Assembly: GCF_030127105.1 (NCBI RefSeq)
Contig: NZ_CP126161.1
Coordinates: forward strand, 3,224,001 to 3,288,000
Reading direction: 5' to 3'
DNA from: Haloarcula pelagica
Lineage (GTDB): Archaea > Halobacteriota > Halobacteria > Halobacteriales > Haloarculaceae
DNA length: 64,000 bases
This document shows, piece by piece, positions 63,903-64,000 of the stretch (positions are counted from its first letter, which is position 1; each line of letters starts with the position of its first letter). The notes beneath the pieces are model-generated. The model was not told where the DNA came from. It saw only the letters and a list, made by a program, of their open reading frames with translations, and did not search any database. Made by a program: the position numbers and the translations under genes.

Positions 63903-64000
63903 ATGAACGTACGTTCCGTCGCAGACCTCGGGCCGGACGAGCGCGCGGCGCTGTTCGACCGTGACGCCGGCGTCGAGGCCGTCCGCGACGACGTGAGGGA
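63903..64000 (+). CDS. hisD: Histidinol dehydrogenase, N-terminal start (3' truncated)
   Basis: Only the first 32 residues are present before the window ends. The opening MNVRSVADLGPDERAALF and the following AGVEAVRDDVR resemble my recollection of haloarchaeal histidinol dehydrogenase N-termini. HisD makes histidine from histidinol in two NAD-linked steps. The fragment is too short to show active-site residues, so the assignment is tentative. A TTTTT run (63879-63884) just upstream may belong to the preceding terminator or promoter. Confidence 0.6.
   Translation, partial: MNVRSVADLGPDERAALFDRDAGVEAVRDDVR

Noticed and set aside
1-64000. tRNA, rRNA, insertion sequences or integrase genes
   Set aside because: Looked for T-arm motifs, rRNA landmarks, transposase-like frames and terminal repeats; none supported.

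Overview
The window looks like a chromosomal segment of a haloarchaeon, probably of the Haloarcula/Halomicrobium group. Evidence: high GC (about two-thirds or more in most genes), very acidic proteins, many short overlaps and start codons placed for leaderless transcripts behind TATA-like boxes, and archaeal marker genes (PAN proteasomal ATPase, archaeal-type S-adenosylmethionine synthetase, siroheme decarboxylase, HalX response regulator, archaeal diadenylate cyclase). I see no rRNA, tRNA, insertion sequence, integrase or CRISPR array. Most of it reads as core chromosome. No gene-free stretch exceeds 300 bases; the longest are 53693-53987 (295 b), 41871-42110 (240 b) and 47553-47791 (239 b).

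Layout. 1-2375: end of an unidentified protein, a cis-polyprenyl diphosphate synthase, a cold-shock protein and two small haloarchaeal proteins. 2473-5843: a tightly overlapping heme operon (fused siroheme decarboxylase, precorrin-2 dehydrogenase, glutamyl-tRNA reductase). 5885-9141: pterin dehydratase, a haloarchaeal small protein, a HAD phosphatase, a shortened MoeA-like protein and a membrane GIDE-domain protein. 9190-14057: Hsp20, ABC1/UbiB-like kinase, a minimal FAD protein, PAN and a DUF420 membrane protein.

14123-21627 is the most accessory-looking part. It is a two-gene operon for secreted proteins: a very large Tat-exported GH97 glycoside hydrolase, followed with a 1-base overlap by a propeller/CARDB protein with a nine-copy perfect 27-base repeat in its Thr/Pro linker. 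Both end in dockerin-like helix-loop modules, as does a secreted subtilase at 57527-60169. The GH97 gene is lower in GC than its neighbours, most clearly at its 3' end.

21759-33977: ABC-2 exporter, SelW-like redox protein, soluble chemotaxis transducer, malic enzyme-phosphotransacetylase fusion, RNase HI, CobT, a frameshifted CbiA, and c-di-AMP cyclase with an MscS channel, then an acyltransferase. 34015-44831: TrkH, PurD, thioredoxin-domain proteins, DUF488, CysK, a wHTH regulator, a glycosyltransferase and S-adenosylmethionine synthetase. 44898-54665: CYTH protein, threonine dehydratase, FKBP/SlyD, a RAD55-like/ParA-like ATPase pair, PyrBI, a 2-hydroxyacid dehydrogenase, a HalX response regulator, geranylgeranyl reductase and the esterase half of a quinone-detoxification-like pair. 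54662-64000: VOC dioxygenase, MgtC/DUF4010 transporter, subtilase, glycerate kinase, CPBP protease, DUF1684, a membrane J-protein and the start of HisD.

The best candidates for something little described are the GH97/propeller secretion unit with its shared dockerin-like ends, the cbiA frameshift, the RAD55-like/ParA-like pair, and the structured convergent intergenic regions.
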